This document shows, in pieces, positions 7,919-16,225 of a DNA stretch of 41,178 nt. The position numbers were made by a program, and so were the translations under genes. The DNA comes from JBBSWB01 sp038046465 (GTDB lineage Archaea; Nanobdellota; Nanobdellia; Woesearchaeales; GW2011-AR9): NCBI GenBank assembly GCA_038046465.1, contig JBBSWB010000055.1, positions 1 through 41,178 on the forward strand, written 5' to 3'. Every line of letters begins with the position of its first letter. Within the stretch, counting starts at the first letter, position 1. Under the pieces are notes generated by a model. That model worked only from the letters and a program-made list of their open reading frames with translations. It did no database searches and was not told the origin of the DNA.

Positions 7919-8266
7919 ATGACAACTTCCTTTGGGTTACAAATGTTAAAAGTAACTCTAGAAAAATTAGGCGTAGTTAAAGATTGGGAAAGAATTAATG
8001 GGCCTTTAATTGAAGATACTATCTATGGCATGATTGAACATGGGCGAACTTGGGTCGGCAGTTATGCACGTTCTCCAGACGTAGAACAGGAATTACATGG
8101 GCCTTCGTTGGCATGGGATATAAGTAGCATACGATACCATGTTAAAAACAACATTGATTTTCCAGCCCCAGAACAAAACGTAGTTAAGCTTCTGCAAAGA
8201 GATATCCAAAACTATAAAAGGTCTCACGCATTTACAGAAATCAGTAAAAAGTACAAACTTAAATAA
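7919..8266 (+). CDS. Small orphan soluble protein
   Basis: 115 residues, no signal peptide or TM helix. It has an N-terminal amphipathic helix (MLKVTLEKLGVVKDWERI), a Trp- and Gly-containing middle part and a Lys-rich C-terminus. No motif points to a function. It is monocistronic, with a TATA box that fits a leaderless start. It is divergent from the lipoprotein gene and convergent with the phosphoesterase gene. Confidence 0.65.
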   Translation: MTTSFGLQMLKVTLEKLGVVKDWERINGPLIEDTIYGMIEHGRTWVGSYARSPDVEQELHGPSLAWDISSIRYHVKNNIDFPAPEQNVVKLLQRDIQNYKRSHAFTEISKKYKLK

Positions 8267-8292
8267 TTTAAAATATTAATTTAATACAATAT

Positions 8293-8889
8293 TCACTTCA
8301 ATTCTACAACCATTCCTTCCCAGCCAGGATTAATAAGTTTGGTTTTTCCGAGGGTATCCATCTTCCCTACTGCTTCGTGTAAATGCCCGGAAATGGCTAT
8401 TTTTGGCTTGATTCGGTCGATAAACTGCCGGAAATCTTTATTGCCAACATGCTTCTGTCCCATTAAATCTAGAGCTGTACCAAAGGGGGGTCCGTGAGTA
8501 ACTAAAATCACTTTTTCCTCTTTGTATTTCCCATACCACTGTCGAGCAAGCTTTCTGAAGGTTTCATCCTGCACGGAAAAACCACCGCCACCATAACCTA
8601 AAAACACATACCCTTCTATTTTAATAGCTTGGCGGTCAAAGTTATGACAATTAGAGAAACCGGTTAAAGCTTTAGTTAAAATTTCCCCCTCTTCGTGATT
8701 GCCCGGGATAACATAAAATGGTTTCTTTACGGCCTCAAACGATTTAAAAACCAGAGTTAATCCCCGACCAAAGGTAGAAATATCTCCACAGCAAACGATA
8801 AAATCGATGTCTGGTTGAGCAGCACGTTTTACTAACTCTTTTAAGACTACTTTATCCTCGTGTAAGTCGGTAAAAGTTAAAAATTTCAT
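8293..8889 (-). CDS. Calcineurin-like metallophosphoesterase
   Basis: 198 residues. All five signature blocks of the family are present: DLH (Asp8, His10), GD (Asp36), GNHE (Asn64, His65), THGPP (His132) and GHLHE (His169, His171). These bind two divalent metals and hydrolyse phosphoester bonds. The size fits the small YfcE/MJ0936-like or Icc-like single-domain enzymes, whose substrates vary, so the substrate cannot be named. It lies 14 nt downstream of the eS1 gene and is probably co-transcribed with it. Confidence 0.9.
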   Translation of the reverse strand: MKFLTFTDLHEDKVVLKELVKRAAQPDIDFIVCCGDISTFGRGLTLVFKSFEAVKKPFYVIPGNHEEGEILTKALTGFSNCHNFDRQAIKIEGYVFLGYGGGGFSVQDETFRKLARQWYGKYKEEKVILVTHGPPFGTALDLMGQKHVGNKDFRQFIDRIKPKIAISGHLHEAVGKMDTLGKTKLINPGWEGMVVELK

Positions 8890-8903
8890 TAGAAAAATAA
8901 AAA

Positions 8904-9641
8904 TCAGGCTTCTTCTGGAGAAGCAAGATCTTCAGCAACTTCTTCAGTTTCTTCAGCTTCTTCTTCAGTAGGAAGAGTTAGTTCTTTTTTAGTTTCTTTA
9001 ATTTCTTCTTTTCTGGGAGCTGGTTCTTCTGCTTTTATTTCATTTTTTTCTTTGTCAGAAATTTGTTCTTTTATGAACAACATCCGTACAGTTGCTTCTT
9101 TAAGAGGGTAGACTTTATGTAACTGTTTCCTGATTCCTGCTTGTACTTTGCGGGTAACTAAATCATTTACAAAGGTCAAAAAATCGTTCTCTTTAAGCTC
9201 TTTCTCAAAGAAAGCTTTTAATTGCGTTCTCAGCTGTTTTCTAACTGAGCGCTGCGTCTTATGCGCAGTTATAATAATGCTTTTAAGAACTATTTCTTTT
9301 CCATCTTTAGATTTAAAGACAAAGTAATCGTCCATGCGGTCGGTATTTTTTCGAACCAACTTCTTGACATGAGTTGCGGCTAATTGGTAGCCTTTCACGG
9401 ATGCTTTTAATACGCTTCCATCAACTTTACTGACTTTAAAATCAATATAAATATTTTGATCTTTAACATTGCCGGTAAGATCTTTTAGGTTAATTTTCAT
9501 AGATCTTCCTAGTGCTTCTTCTGGTGAAGAAAGATAAGTTTCCCCGATTTCTTTCTGACCAAATATCTGAGGAGCTAATATCCTGTACCAAAGTTTCTTT
9601 TTAATTTTTATTTTGCTAGTTTGAGTTTCTTTTTTTGCCAT
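8904..9641 (-). CDS. rps3ae: 30S ribosomal protein eS1 (S3Ae)
   Basis: 245 residues. The segments KKKLWYRILAPQIFGQKEIG, TDRMDDYFVFKSKDG and HKTQRSVRKQLR are typical of S3Ae. The last about 45 residues are a Glu-rich acidic low-complexity tail. The protein sits at the mRNA exit side of the small subunit platform. It is the first gene of a two-gene unit with the phosphoesterase. A TATA-like box near 9701-9714 would give a leader of about 40 nt; no clear Shine-Dalgarno is seen. Confidence 0.95.
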   Translation of the reverse strand: MAKKETQTSKIKIKKKLWYRILAPQIFGQKEIGETYLSSPEEALGRSMKINLKDLTGNVKDQNIYIDFKVSKVDGSVLKASVKGYQLAATHVKKLVRKNTDRMDDYFVFKSKDGKEIVLKSIIITAHKTQRSVRKQLRTQLKAFFEKELKENDFLTFVNDLVTRKVQAGIRKQLHKVYPLKEATVRMLFIKEQISDKEKNEIKAEEPAPRKEEIKETKKELTLPTEEEAEETEEVAEDLASPEEA

Positions 9642-9700
9642 GTTTTTTTATTCAGCCCGGATGATTAGTTTTAGATACCCAATTTAAGCTTAATTAAAGG

Positions 9701-9714
9701 CTTATTTAAAAATG
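9701..9714 (-). promoter_or_regulatory. Probable TATA box for rps3ae
   Basis: Minus strand CATTTTTAAATAAG. It is centred about 65 nt before the ATG at 9641, so this unit would have a leader of roughly 40 nt, unlike most genes here. Confidence 0.35.
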
Positions 9715-9801
9715 TTTGGGAAAAATCCAGGTAAATTTTCAAACTTCTTAAACTGGGCAGGTTTTAAGTGATTTTATGATAATCTCAGAAATAAACAAAA
9801 A

Positions 9802-9811
9802 CATTTAAAAA
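9802..9811 (+). promoter_or_regulatory. TATA box for the glutaredoxin gene
   Basis: CATTTAAAAA. A start about 26 nt downstream (near 9832) gives a leader of about 25 nt that contains the strong GGAGGA Shine-Dalgarno at 9845-9850. Confidence 0.5.
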
Positions 9812-9857
9812 ATCAGATACATCTCTTAATCGGCAGCAGTGTGTGGAGGAAATTTAT

Positions 9858-10109
9858 ATGCAAATTATCATTTATTCGATACCAACTTGTCCTTGGTGTA
9901 AAACCGTTAAAGATTGGCTGAAAAAAAGAAAACTTTCTTTTGAAGACCGGGATATTGCCGAAAGCCAAAATAAAACTTTTAGAGACGAGCTTATCGAAAA
10001 ATCGGGGCAAATTAGTGTGCCAGTAATTGATATTAATGGGCAGATTATTGTCGGATTTGAGGAAGAACAATTAAAACAAGCTATAGAAAAAGCAAAAACT
10101 AAGAAATAA
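9858..10109 (+). CDS. Glutaredoxin-like thiol oxidoreductase
   Basis: 83 residues, thioredoxin fold. The dithiol motif CPWC (Cys11, Cys14) follows the first beta strand (IIIYSIPT), and the cis-proline segment ISVPVIDINGQ is present. Length and the CPWC/VPV pattern fit the small archaeal glutaredoxins (NrdH/Grx-like). It probably reduces disulfides in the cytoplasm. The ATG at 9858 is chosen over an in-frame GTG at 9843, because GGAGGA at 9845-9850 ends 7 nt before the ATG and would overlap the GTG. It is a single gene between divergent eS1 and convergent gpsA. Confidence 0.9.
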   Translation: MQIIIYSIPTCPWCKTVKDWLKKRKLSFEDRDIAESQNKTFRDELIEKSGQISVPVIDINGQIIVGFEEEQLKQAIEKAKTKK

Positions 10110-10182
10110 AGCTTTATTTTTAGATTGATATTCAGATTAATAGTTGAATTAATAGAGAATTATTTTAAGTAATAAAAAGTTA

Positions 10183-11127
10183 TTAAATGTCTTTTAAAAC
10201 AGCGTCTAAGTCTTTTTCTGTAAATAATAAATCATGTAATCCTTGGATTAACGGAAGTTCTAATCCGAATTTTTCTTTGAATACGATGGCTTTCTGTACT
10301 GCCGTTACTCCTTCTGCAACCATATTCATTTCCGCTAATACCTCTGGAAGTTTCCTGCCTTTGCCGATTTGTTCACCGACATATCTATTCCGAGAATGTT
10401 TACTGGTACAGGTAACAATCAAATCGCCCATCCCTGCTAATCCGTAAAAGGTTTCTTCTTTTGCACCTAATTTCTTGCCGATCGCTTTAATTTCTTCTAA
10501 TCCCTTGGTCATAATCATCGCTTTAGAATTATCGCCTAGCCCTTTTCCGTCTAATACCCCGACAAAAACGGCTAAAATATTTTTTAACGCCGAACAAACC
10601 TGCACCCCAATTAAATCTTCACTAAGATCTACTTTTAAGGAAGGTGATTCCAATGCTTGTTTTATCAAGTCCCTTTCCTCAGAAGAACGGCCGGCTAAGA
10701 CGATGCCGCTGGAAAAGCCCTTGCAGACTTCTTCAGCATGAGTCGGTCCAAATAAACCATAAACATTACCTGGAACATTAATCAGTTCACTTAATAACTG
10801 GGTCTTTTCTCCAAATCCTTTTGAACAGATAATCAAAGGCTGGTTAGTGAGATGTTGTTTAGCTATATTAACCGTTTTTTCCACTTTATCCGAAGGAACT
10901 ACTACTAATACTAATTCACAGTTAGGAAGGACTTCTTCCATTTTTGGTGAGACAAAAATATTGTGGGGCAATTTAACTTCAGGCAGTAAACGGCAGAACC
11001 TCTTTTCTTGCATCTCATTAGCCTGCTCGGCAAAAAATTCCCAGACTTTAATCTCATGATTATTTTTGGCTAAATGGATTGCTAAAGCGGTACCCCAACT
11101 TCCCCCACCCAAAATAGCAATTTTCAT
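10183..11127 (-). CDS. gpsA: Glycerol-3-phosphate dehydrogenase [NAD(P)+], GpsA type
   Basis: 314 residues. Rossmann motif GGGSWGTA at about residues 6-13, then SKGF, GPTHAEEV, KNILAVFVGVLDG and GLAGMGDLIVTC with SRNR, all hallmarks of bacterial GpsA. It interconverts dihydroxyacetone phosphate and sn-glycerol-3-phosphate, the bacterial/eukaryal lipid backbone enantiomer. The ATG at 11127 is preferred over a GTG at 11133, because the TATA box at 11151-11158 is 27 nt upstream. It is monocistronic. Archaeal ether lipids normally need glycerol-1-phosphate, so presence of GpsA suggests gene transfer and an unusual use. Confidence 0.95.
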   Translation of the reverse strand: MKIAILGGGSWGTALAIHLAKNNHEIKVWEFFAEQANEMQEKRFCRLLPEVKLPHNIFVSPKMEEVLPNCELVLVVVPSDKVEKTVNIAKQHLTNQPLIICSKGFGEKTQLLSELINVPGNVYGLFGPTHAEEVCKGFSSGIVLAGRSSEERDLIKQALESPSLKVDLSEDLIGVQVCSALKNILAVFVGVLDGKGLGDNSKAMIMTKGLEEIKAIGKKLGAKEETFYGLAGMGDLIVTCTSKHSRNRYVGEQIGKGRKLPEVLAEMNMVAEGVTAVQKAIVFKEKFGLELPLIQGLHDLLFTEKDLDAVLKDI

Positions 11128-11150
11128 GAACACACTTAAACTAGAAGCTG

Positions 11151-11158
11151 TTTAAATT
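11151..11158 (-). promoter_or_regulatory. TATA box for gpsA
   Basis: Minus strand AATTTAAA centred about 27 nt before the ATG at 11127; supports that start over the GTG six bases upstream. Confidence 0.5.
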
Positions 11159-11271
11159 AGTTGTGAATTAATGGGGGTTGATTAGAAATGATTAATTAAC
11201 TCTTTTAACTAAAAAACTTTATTCACGAAAACAATTAAAAAGAAAATCTGTTTTTAAAGAAATACTTTAAT

Positions 11272-11387
11272 GGGCTCGTAGCTTAGGCCGGTAGAGCGCT
11301 TGGCTCTTATCCTCGCTATCATTGAAAACATTTCAATGAAGGGGGCAAGTAACCATGAGGTCGGGGGTTCAAATCCCTCCGGGCCCG
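11272..11387 (+). tRNA. tRNA-Lys(CUU) with intron
   Basis: The acceptor GGGCTCG pairs with CGGGCCC; discriminator G at 11387; CCA is not encoded. The D-arm GCTT...GAGC and T-arm GGGGG-TTCAAAT-CCCTC are standard. The anticodon loop after splicing is CTCTTAA, anticodon CTT (11306-11308), reading AAG for lysine. The anticodon stem CTTGG/CCATG has one T-T mismatch (28-42). A 42-nt intron lies at the canonical 37/38 site. The variable loop AGGTC is normal for archaeal tRNA-Lys. Confidence 0.92.
11310..11351 (+). other. Archaeal tRNA intron (position 37/38)
   Basis: 42 nt between A37 and A38; the boundary can shift by one base with the same product, because 11309 and 11351 are both A. Inside is a perfect stem ATTGAAA-ACA-TTTCAAT (11321-11337), and CCTC can pair with GGGG closer to the splice sites. 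CTT of the anticodon can pair with AAG at the intron 3' end. This gives an imperfect bulge-helix-bulge for the splicing endonuclease. Confidence 0.8.
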
Positions 11388-11422
11388 CTTATATTTAATT
11401 TTAAAAAATCCGCATAACCAAT

Positions 11423-12343
11423 CTAATTTAAAATAAACAATTCTTCTTGGATGCTAAATTCATAATCGTACTGCAATTTAATCGTTAAAGGGGTAACATA
11501 AGAATAAGAACTTTCCCGCCCTAATGCTCCTCTGCAGACTAAAGAAACTTCTGTTTCCGAAGAATCAAACATAACCTGTTTTCCGGCTCCCCCAGCTTTT
11601 CTAAATTCACAATTTAGATTTTTTCCGCCCAAGGCTGCTTCTATTAAGGTAACCGTGCCTACTTTACCGTCGTTTCCCCTGCCTTGATCTACTAATTTCA
11701 ACCGCAATTCCACTTCTGAACCAACTTTAGAAATAACTTCTGCTTCTGAAAAGCCCACTGGTGCACCTTGGCCACTAAGAGTATTTTTTCCTTCTTGCAG
11801 AGGGTCTTTTTGGGCATTCTCACCAGCTTTACAGCCCCCGTCATCAACCCCCGTATATAATCCGGGACGGATACACACATCTTCAGTTAAGATTATTTCA
11901 GAATTATATTTAACAAAGACGCGATATAAATTTCTGACTTCCCCAATAATCCCCGGAGGCAGACTTTTAATGTAAGTTTCAAACAAAAGTCTTTCTTCTT
12001 CGCCTGTTTCAAACAGGTTGCTCCTTCCTTCCAAAGTATCTATGGTTTTCTGGGGAGAATAAACTTCTATAAACGCTTCGTCTAAACCAACTAAAGAAAC
12101 GGCCACATTTTTAATATCATAGCCTAATTGGTTATGAATCAATACCATCAAATCAAACTGATCCTCTTGATATATTTTATTAGTTCCTTCAGTACTCACA
12201 GCTACATCTAAGAAACCGGTCCTAAAATTTTGGTCGGTAGGAACATTTCCTTGACAACCAAACATAAATAAAGAGATTATTACCATGACACTTAAGATTC
12301 CAGTTTTAATTATGCTCTTGGTTATACTTATCTGTTGATTCAT
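11423..12343 (-). CDS. Putative surface lipoprotein
   Basis: 306 residues. A long N-terminal hydrophobic helix ends in LFMFGC (Cys30), a lipobox, so the protein is probably anchored to the outside of the membrane. The rest is beta-rich and looks like two Ig-like or CARDB-like domains (about 40-145 and 200-300) with a few Cys. Its ATG overlaps the stop of the upstream five-TM gene by 4 nt (ATGA), so the two are translationally coupled. No enzymatic motif. Likely a surface assembly partner of the two upstream genes; exact role unknown. Confidence 0.8.
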   Translation of the reverse strand: MNQQISITKSIIKTGILSVMVIISLFMFGCQGNVPTDQNFRTGFLDVAVSTEGTNKIYQEDQFDLMVLIHNQLGYDIKNVAVSLVGLDEAFIEVYSPQKTIDTLEGRSNLFETGEEERLLFETYIKSLPPGIIGEVRNLYRVFVKYNSEIILTEDVCIRPGLYTGVDDGGCKAGENAQKDPLQEGKNTLSGQGAPVGFSEAEVISKVGSEVELRLKLVDQGRGNDGKVGTVTLIEAALGGKNLNCEFRKAGGAGKQVMFDSSETEVSLVCRGALGRESSYSYVTPLTIKLQYDYEFSIQEELFILN

Positions 12344-14238
12344 GCTACGGTTGCCTCGGTAATTGCCTCTTCAATAACAGTAGTTTCTTCTGCTTCCAAT
12401 AAATAATCGTAATTAAATTCAGATTTTAGTGTCGCTAATTTATATTTGATGATTTCTTCCAATGGGGCTTGTAAATAACAATTTTTGAAAACGTATTTAC
12501 CTGAGATGGGCGCAAAAATAGGGACACCTCCGCCCTGTAAACAATCCACTTCGCCTTGCTTAATCACAAATCCTTTTTCTAAAATAGTTTCAGCAGCATA
12601 ACTATTTACCGCAATGATTTTTCCTCGGCCTTTATTTTCAAAGGAAGAAACGAAGGGAAATACTTCTCCACTAATAATAATTGGCCTAACTTCTCCCCGC
12701 CGTTCCGGATGGGGGTTGCCTATCACTACATTCATCCAGGCTAAATCTGCTGGAGATTGTGAACCTCGGTCTTCTTGAGTCCTAAAATAATCTGCTTCAA
12801 TTTGCTTAATTTGCTCTTCAGTTAAACTACTGGCAAAAACCACTTTTTGAAAGGAAGGAGTTACCAAATTTCTTAAAATGACTTGATATTTCACTTTGTA
12901 AACGCCTATTTCTAAATCAGCAGAAGGTTGGCAATTTATTCTGATGGCCTGCGGAGAAGAAAATTTAGCAACTGCAAAACTATTTCTATTTTCCCCGGCA
13001 ATAGAAACTTCGCCAAGAATTTCTTTCTTGCCCATTTCAAATAGACAGCTTACTTCACCAGTAATCCCTTCTAATTCCCGCTGATTCTCCATCCTTAAAT
13101 CTAAAGGATAATTTTGACGCTTAAGAAAAGTTTTTTTTGGAAAAACTCCTTCAGGAATTCTTAGTTCTGCTTTAGTTACTTTTTTTATGATCGTACTTAC
13201 TGCTCCTTGGACAAAGTTTCCTCCCGCACTGGCGGTTTCCAGATCAGTAATACATTTAGGGATATCTTTTGCATCTTTACATAGGCGTTCTCTTTCTTTC
13301 CGTTTTAAACACCCATCTAAGGTTTCTTTTTTAACTACTTGGGGCTTCAAAACTGGTTCGAATAAACAGCTAAAATAGTCTGACCAGAAAATTTTTTTCT
13401 CCCCCATTACTCCAACCACCTTCTCTGCTTCCGCTGCTGCAATGGTGTAATAATCAGCATGAGTTTGATCTTGGTATAATAAAGGGCTTTGCGCGATTAA
13501 AGGAAAAACTAAATATAAAATAAAACCGATAACGGTTACCAAAGTTACAGTTCCTAGCCAGCCAATTTTTTCTCCTGCTCCCCAAGCATCTAATACGCCT
13601 AAGATAAACAGAATTACCGCTAAAATAATCCAGACAAAGACATGTAACGAAATGATCAGATTTCTAAATTTAGACTCAGGAATAAGACCTAAAATTAATT
13701 GTGCTGCTGAATCTAGTGCAAAAGCTACCGCAATTAAAGTTCGTTTCAAACCCCTTTCTGGAGAATTAGCTACCGCTAAAAAAAAGATTAATCCTAAAAC
13801 AATACTGATTAGCAAAGAATACGCAGGACTATACGCAACATAATTTTTGATAAATAAACCGGCAACGGCTAAGACAATTAAAGCAATATAAGCGCTCATT
13901 TTCGCTGGCAGAGAAAAGCTTGACTGACTTCCCCCCGAAGATGGCCTTGCTGAATCAGATTTGATACGAGAAGCTAAAGCACCAAGGCTAGGCCAGTTTC
14001 TTCCTGAAGAGGAAGGAGTTGATCTAGCAGCAGGAGTAGTAGAAGTAGATCTAGCCGCAGGATTTGGTCTGACGATTGAAGTTGGTTTAACAACTGAAGT
14101 AGATTTGATTCTTGGAACAAAAATGGGCCGTTGAGTATACTGGCGTAAATTTAATTTATTTCCAGTATTCCTTCTTACAAATTCAGAACGCGAAAGCCCT
14201 CCCGTGGTTCCTTTTCTCTTTGAACTATTATCTACCAT
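12340..14238 (-). CDS. Five-TM membrane protein with large C-terminal domain
   Basis: 632 residues. The first about 110 are a Ser/Pro/Arg-rich, probably disordered cytoplasmic region. Five hydrophobic helices follow (about 115-260). The last about 370 residues are soluble, beta-rich, with a Cys-rich patch around 300-345, probably outside the cell. The start has a GGAG Shine-Dalgarno a few bases upstream. It lies between the pilin-like gene and the coupled lipoprotein gene. I recognise no known family. The layout suggests a membrane platform for a surface structure, which is inference. Confidence 0.8.
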   Translation of the reverse strand: MVDNSSKRKGTTGGLSRSEFVRRNTGNKLNLRQYTQRPIFVPRIKSTSVVKPTSIVRPNPAARSTSTTPAARSTPSSSGRNWPSLGALASRIKSDSARPSSGGSQSSFSLPAKMSAYIALIVLAVAGLFIKNYVAYSPAYSLLISIVLGLIFFLAVANSPERGLKRTLIAVAFALDSAAQLILGLIPESKFRNLIISLHVFVWIILAVILFILGVLDAWGAGEKIGWLGTVTLVTVIGFILYLVFPLIAQSPLLYQDQTHADYYTIAAAEAEKVVGVMGEKKIFWSDYFSCLFEPVLKPQVVKKETLDGCLKRKERERLCKDAKDIPKCITDLETASAGGNFVQGAVSTIIKKVTKAELRIPEGVFPKKTFLKRQNYPLDLRMENQRELEGITGEVSCLFEMGKKEILGEVSIAGENRNSFAVAKFSSPQAIRINCQPSADLEIGVYKVKYQVILRNLVTPSFQKVVFASSLTEEQIKQIEADYFRTQEDRGSQSPADLAWMNVVIGNPHPERRGEVRPIIISGEVFPFVSSFENKGRGKIIAVNSYAAETILEKGFVIKQGEVDCLQGGGVPIFAPISGKYVFKNCYLQAPLEEIIKYKLATLKSEFNYDYLLEAEETTVIEEAITEATVA

Positions 14239-14332
14239 TATCTCCTCTTTTTTGAATATACTATTGCACTATTTAGAATAGAAAACTTTAACCTATAAAA
14301 AACTTGCTACCTACAAAGAAAAAAATTAAAAT

Positions 14333-15529
14333 TTACTTAATTAAATCAACTTTTAATTCCCGCACATCCAAAGTTTGTTTTGGTTTAATCATGATGGCAT
14401 TAGCTCCGGGAACAACTTCTTCGCTTAAGTCTACCGCGTAAGTTAATTCTTTAGTGTCAAAAGAATTCATGTGCCCATTTAGACTAATACTACCAAACTT
14501 CCTGGCAACCACATCTACAAAATCAATTTTTAAGCGGAGCCGCAAATTTTCATCAAGGATTTTATTGTATTCTTCATAAGACAACTCAAAATAATAGGTT
14601 GGAAAAATAACTTCTCTTAATTCTGACCTGATTACCACATGGGATAATAAATACATCCCTTTTTCAGTAAAGAAGATTATTTCATTTTCTCCTTGAGCAA
14701 CACTTTCCGGAGAAAATTCAACTTTAACTAATTCTTGATTGCATTCAGGAATAGCAGAATAAACAGTTCTTCCATTAATGATCACGCTTAAAGGCCCAAC
14801 TTCATCAACTTTACATTCTGGTTGGAATTTAAGAGCAATTTTGTCAATATTTTTCTTTTCTGTTTCGGATACTTGGAAAATATTTTTTGAAGATTGGGCT
14901 TCGATACTAGTAACTTCAGCAATAACTTTTATTTTTTCTAAGGAAAGATCATTAGTAGCCCAGAAAGCTAACCCTGGTGAAGAAACTGCAAAAATTAGAA
15001 CGTTTTCTGTTCGCAATAGATTTTGAGGAATCGCAACCGTTTCAGTACTTCCTACGCTTACTTCTGCATTAAAAATCTTTTCATCGTTTAAAGTTATGAC
15101 TAATTTACCTCCAGAATTTTGAACCACTTTTAAGGCCAGTAAGACTCTTTCAGTGTGTTCTAAATCAGGAATATCAAAAGTAAAGGTGCTAACTTCTTCA
15201 GAAAATACGCCTCGCTTAGCATAAGCAATATTTTTTTCAGCTAAAATTTTATCTTCGGTTTTAGTACGGATATTAATTACCGGCAGAGGATGTTCAATTT
15301 CTTTTTGTGCCAGATAATCAATTCTTCCTGGCGAAGTTGTTAATAAATTCTTGGTTGAAACGACCGTATCTATTTCAGTAGTTGTACTGCTCACTCCGTT
15401 ATCATCATCTTCTAATAATTTAGCTCGGTCTTGAGGAGGAATTAGAATAATAAACATAATTATCAGCGAAGCAATTATAGCTAATAATATTGCTGTACCT
15501 GCTGCCGTAGGGGCCTGACCTCTTTTCAT
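14333..15529 (-). CDS. Pilin-like secreted protein with class III-type N-terminus
   Basis: 398 residues. The N-terminus is KRGQAPTAAGTAILLAII, then a hydrophobic helix to about residue 31. A basic residue plus Gly-Gln directly before a long helix resembles archaeal type IV pilin/archaellin class III signals, cut before the Gln, though the conserved Ser and Glu of QxSxExxxL are not present. The remaining about 360 residues are beta-rich, with repeated lectin- or Ig-like folds likely. It is the first gene of the surface cluster, with a TATA box at 15549-15560. It could also be a plain single-TM surface protein. Confidence 0.8.
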   Translation of the reverse strand: MKRGQAPTAAGTAILLAIIASLIIMFIILIPPQDRAKLLEDDDNGVSSTTTEIDTVVSTKNLLTTSPGRIDYLAQKEIEHPLPVINIRTKTEDKILAEKNIAYAKRGVFSEEVSTFTFDIPDLEHTERVLLALKVVQNSGGKLVITLNDEKIFNAEVSVGSTETVAIPQNLLRTENVLIFAVSSPGLAFWATNDLSLEKIKVIAEVTSIEAQSSKNIFQVSETEKKNIDKIALKFQPECKVDEVGPLSVIINGRTVYSAIPECNQELVKVEFSPESVAQGENEIIFFTEKGMYLLSHVVIRSELREVIFPTYYFELSYEEYNKILDENLRLRLKIDFVDVVARKFGSISLNGHMNSFDTKELTYAVDLSEEVVPGANAIMIKPKQTLDVRELKVDLIK

Positions 15530-15548
15530 ACCGCTTAAGAATGTTTAG

Positions 15549-15560
15549 TTATATATAAAG
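15549..15560 (-). promoter_or_regulatory. TATA box for the pilin-like gene
   Basis: Minus strand CTTTATATATAA, centred about 26 nt before the ATG at 15529. No Shine-Dalgarno. Confidence 0.55.
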
Positions 15561-15627
15561 ATTGTGGGCGAAGAGTTTGCACGTGGATTTTGATTGAAAA
15601 AATAATTTTAAAAAATCTTTAAATGGT

Positions 15628-15933
15628 TTAATTTAATTTTGACGGGTCTTTGGGTTTTGTGTAAGCAATTGTCTCTAGCGTAGGGGACGTTGGAGTTGAG
15701 GACTGTTTAAAAGATCGAAGAATATCTAGTTTTCTCTCCAAGGATTGTTTATCTTCTTTTTCAAGCTCTGGTTGTAATCTCTCCGAAGCGCAAAGAAAAC
15801 CCATCGCACTAGCAAAATGCCTAGCAAAAATAGTATAAACTTGGTCTTCTCTCCCTTGATATCTTTGGTTAAACTTAGATGAAGTTATATCGATTTTCAC
15901 AGTATAGTCCGGAAAAATTATTTTAATTTTCAT
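15628..15933 (-). CDS. Small orphan protein
   Basis: 101 residues. A short beta hairpin at the start (KIKIIFPDYTVKIDI), then helical, ending in a Ser/Thr/Pro-rich tail. No TM helix or signal. Own TATA box 27 nt upstream, so leaderless. I recognise no family. It is divergent from the small gene at 16055. Confidence 0.6.
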   Translation of the reverse strand: MKIKIIFPDYTVKIDITSSKFNQRYQGREDQVYTIFARHFASAMGFLCASERLQPELEKEDKQSLERKLDILRSFKQSSTPTSPTLETIAYTKPKDPSKLN

Positions 15934-15955
15934 TTTAAGCTTAGAATTTTAGCTC

Positions 15956-15965
15956 ATTTATAAAC
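15956..15965 (-). promoter_or_regulatory. TATA box for the 15628-15933 gene
   Basis: Minus strand GTTTATAAAT, centred about 27 nt before the ATG at 15933. Confidence 0.55.
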
Positions 15966-16006
15966 TTTTTCCTAGTGACTACGACTAAGTAAATACAACC
16001 ATAATG

Positions 16007-16016
16007 TTTATAAATA
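16007..16016 (+). promoter_or_regulatory. TATA box for the 56-residue protein gene
   Basis: TTTATAAATA, one of the strongest boxes in the window. A start near 16036 leaves a leader of about 20 nt with the AGAGGAG Shine-Dalgarno at 16039-16045. Confidence 0.6.
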
Positions 16017-16054
16017 ACCGGTAAAATTAATAATTACTAGAGGAGATTAAAAAA

Positions 16055-16225
16055 ATGAAATTGACGATTATCGGTCCGGAAGGATTTAACGCAGTTATTA
16101 CTAAAACCGGGCAATACTATGTTACTAGAAATAATTTGGTAACCATGCTTTCAAAATCAGAAACTCCCCTCGAAGTTAAAGATAGCTTAGCTATTTTAGC
16201 TTCAGGGGCACTATCCGTTTTATGA
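16055..16225 (+). CDS. Very small protein (56 residues)
   Basis: Strong TATA box, AGAGGAG Shine-Dalgarno 9 nt before the ATG, and a terminator-like hairpin starting at the stop codon together support a real short gene. The protein has a beta-hairpin start (KLTIIGPEGFNAVITKTGQYYVT) and a helical end (EVKDSLAILASGALSVL), with no Cys and no clear TM helix. The N-terminal half resembles small DNA-binding or antitoxin-like beta folds only loosely. Function unknown. Confidence 0.6.
   Translation: MKLTIIGPEGFNAVITKTGQYYVTRNNLVTMLSKSETPLEVKDSLAILASGALSVL

Noticed and set aside
9843..9857. GTG start 15 nt upstream for the glutaredoxin
   Set aside because: The GGAGGA Shine-Dalgarno overlaps that GTG, and the protein family starts at the later ATG.
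11309..11387. Reading the tRNA as a class II tRNA with a long variable arm instead of an intron
   Set aside because: No continuous anticodon stem forms that way, whereas removing 42 nt at 37/38 gives a normal lysine anticodon loop CTCTTAA and a five-base variable loop.
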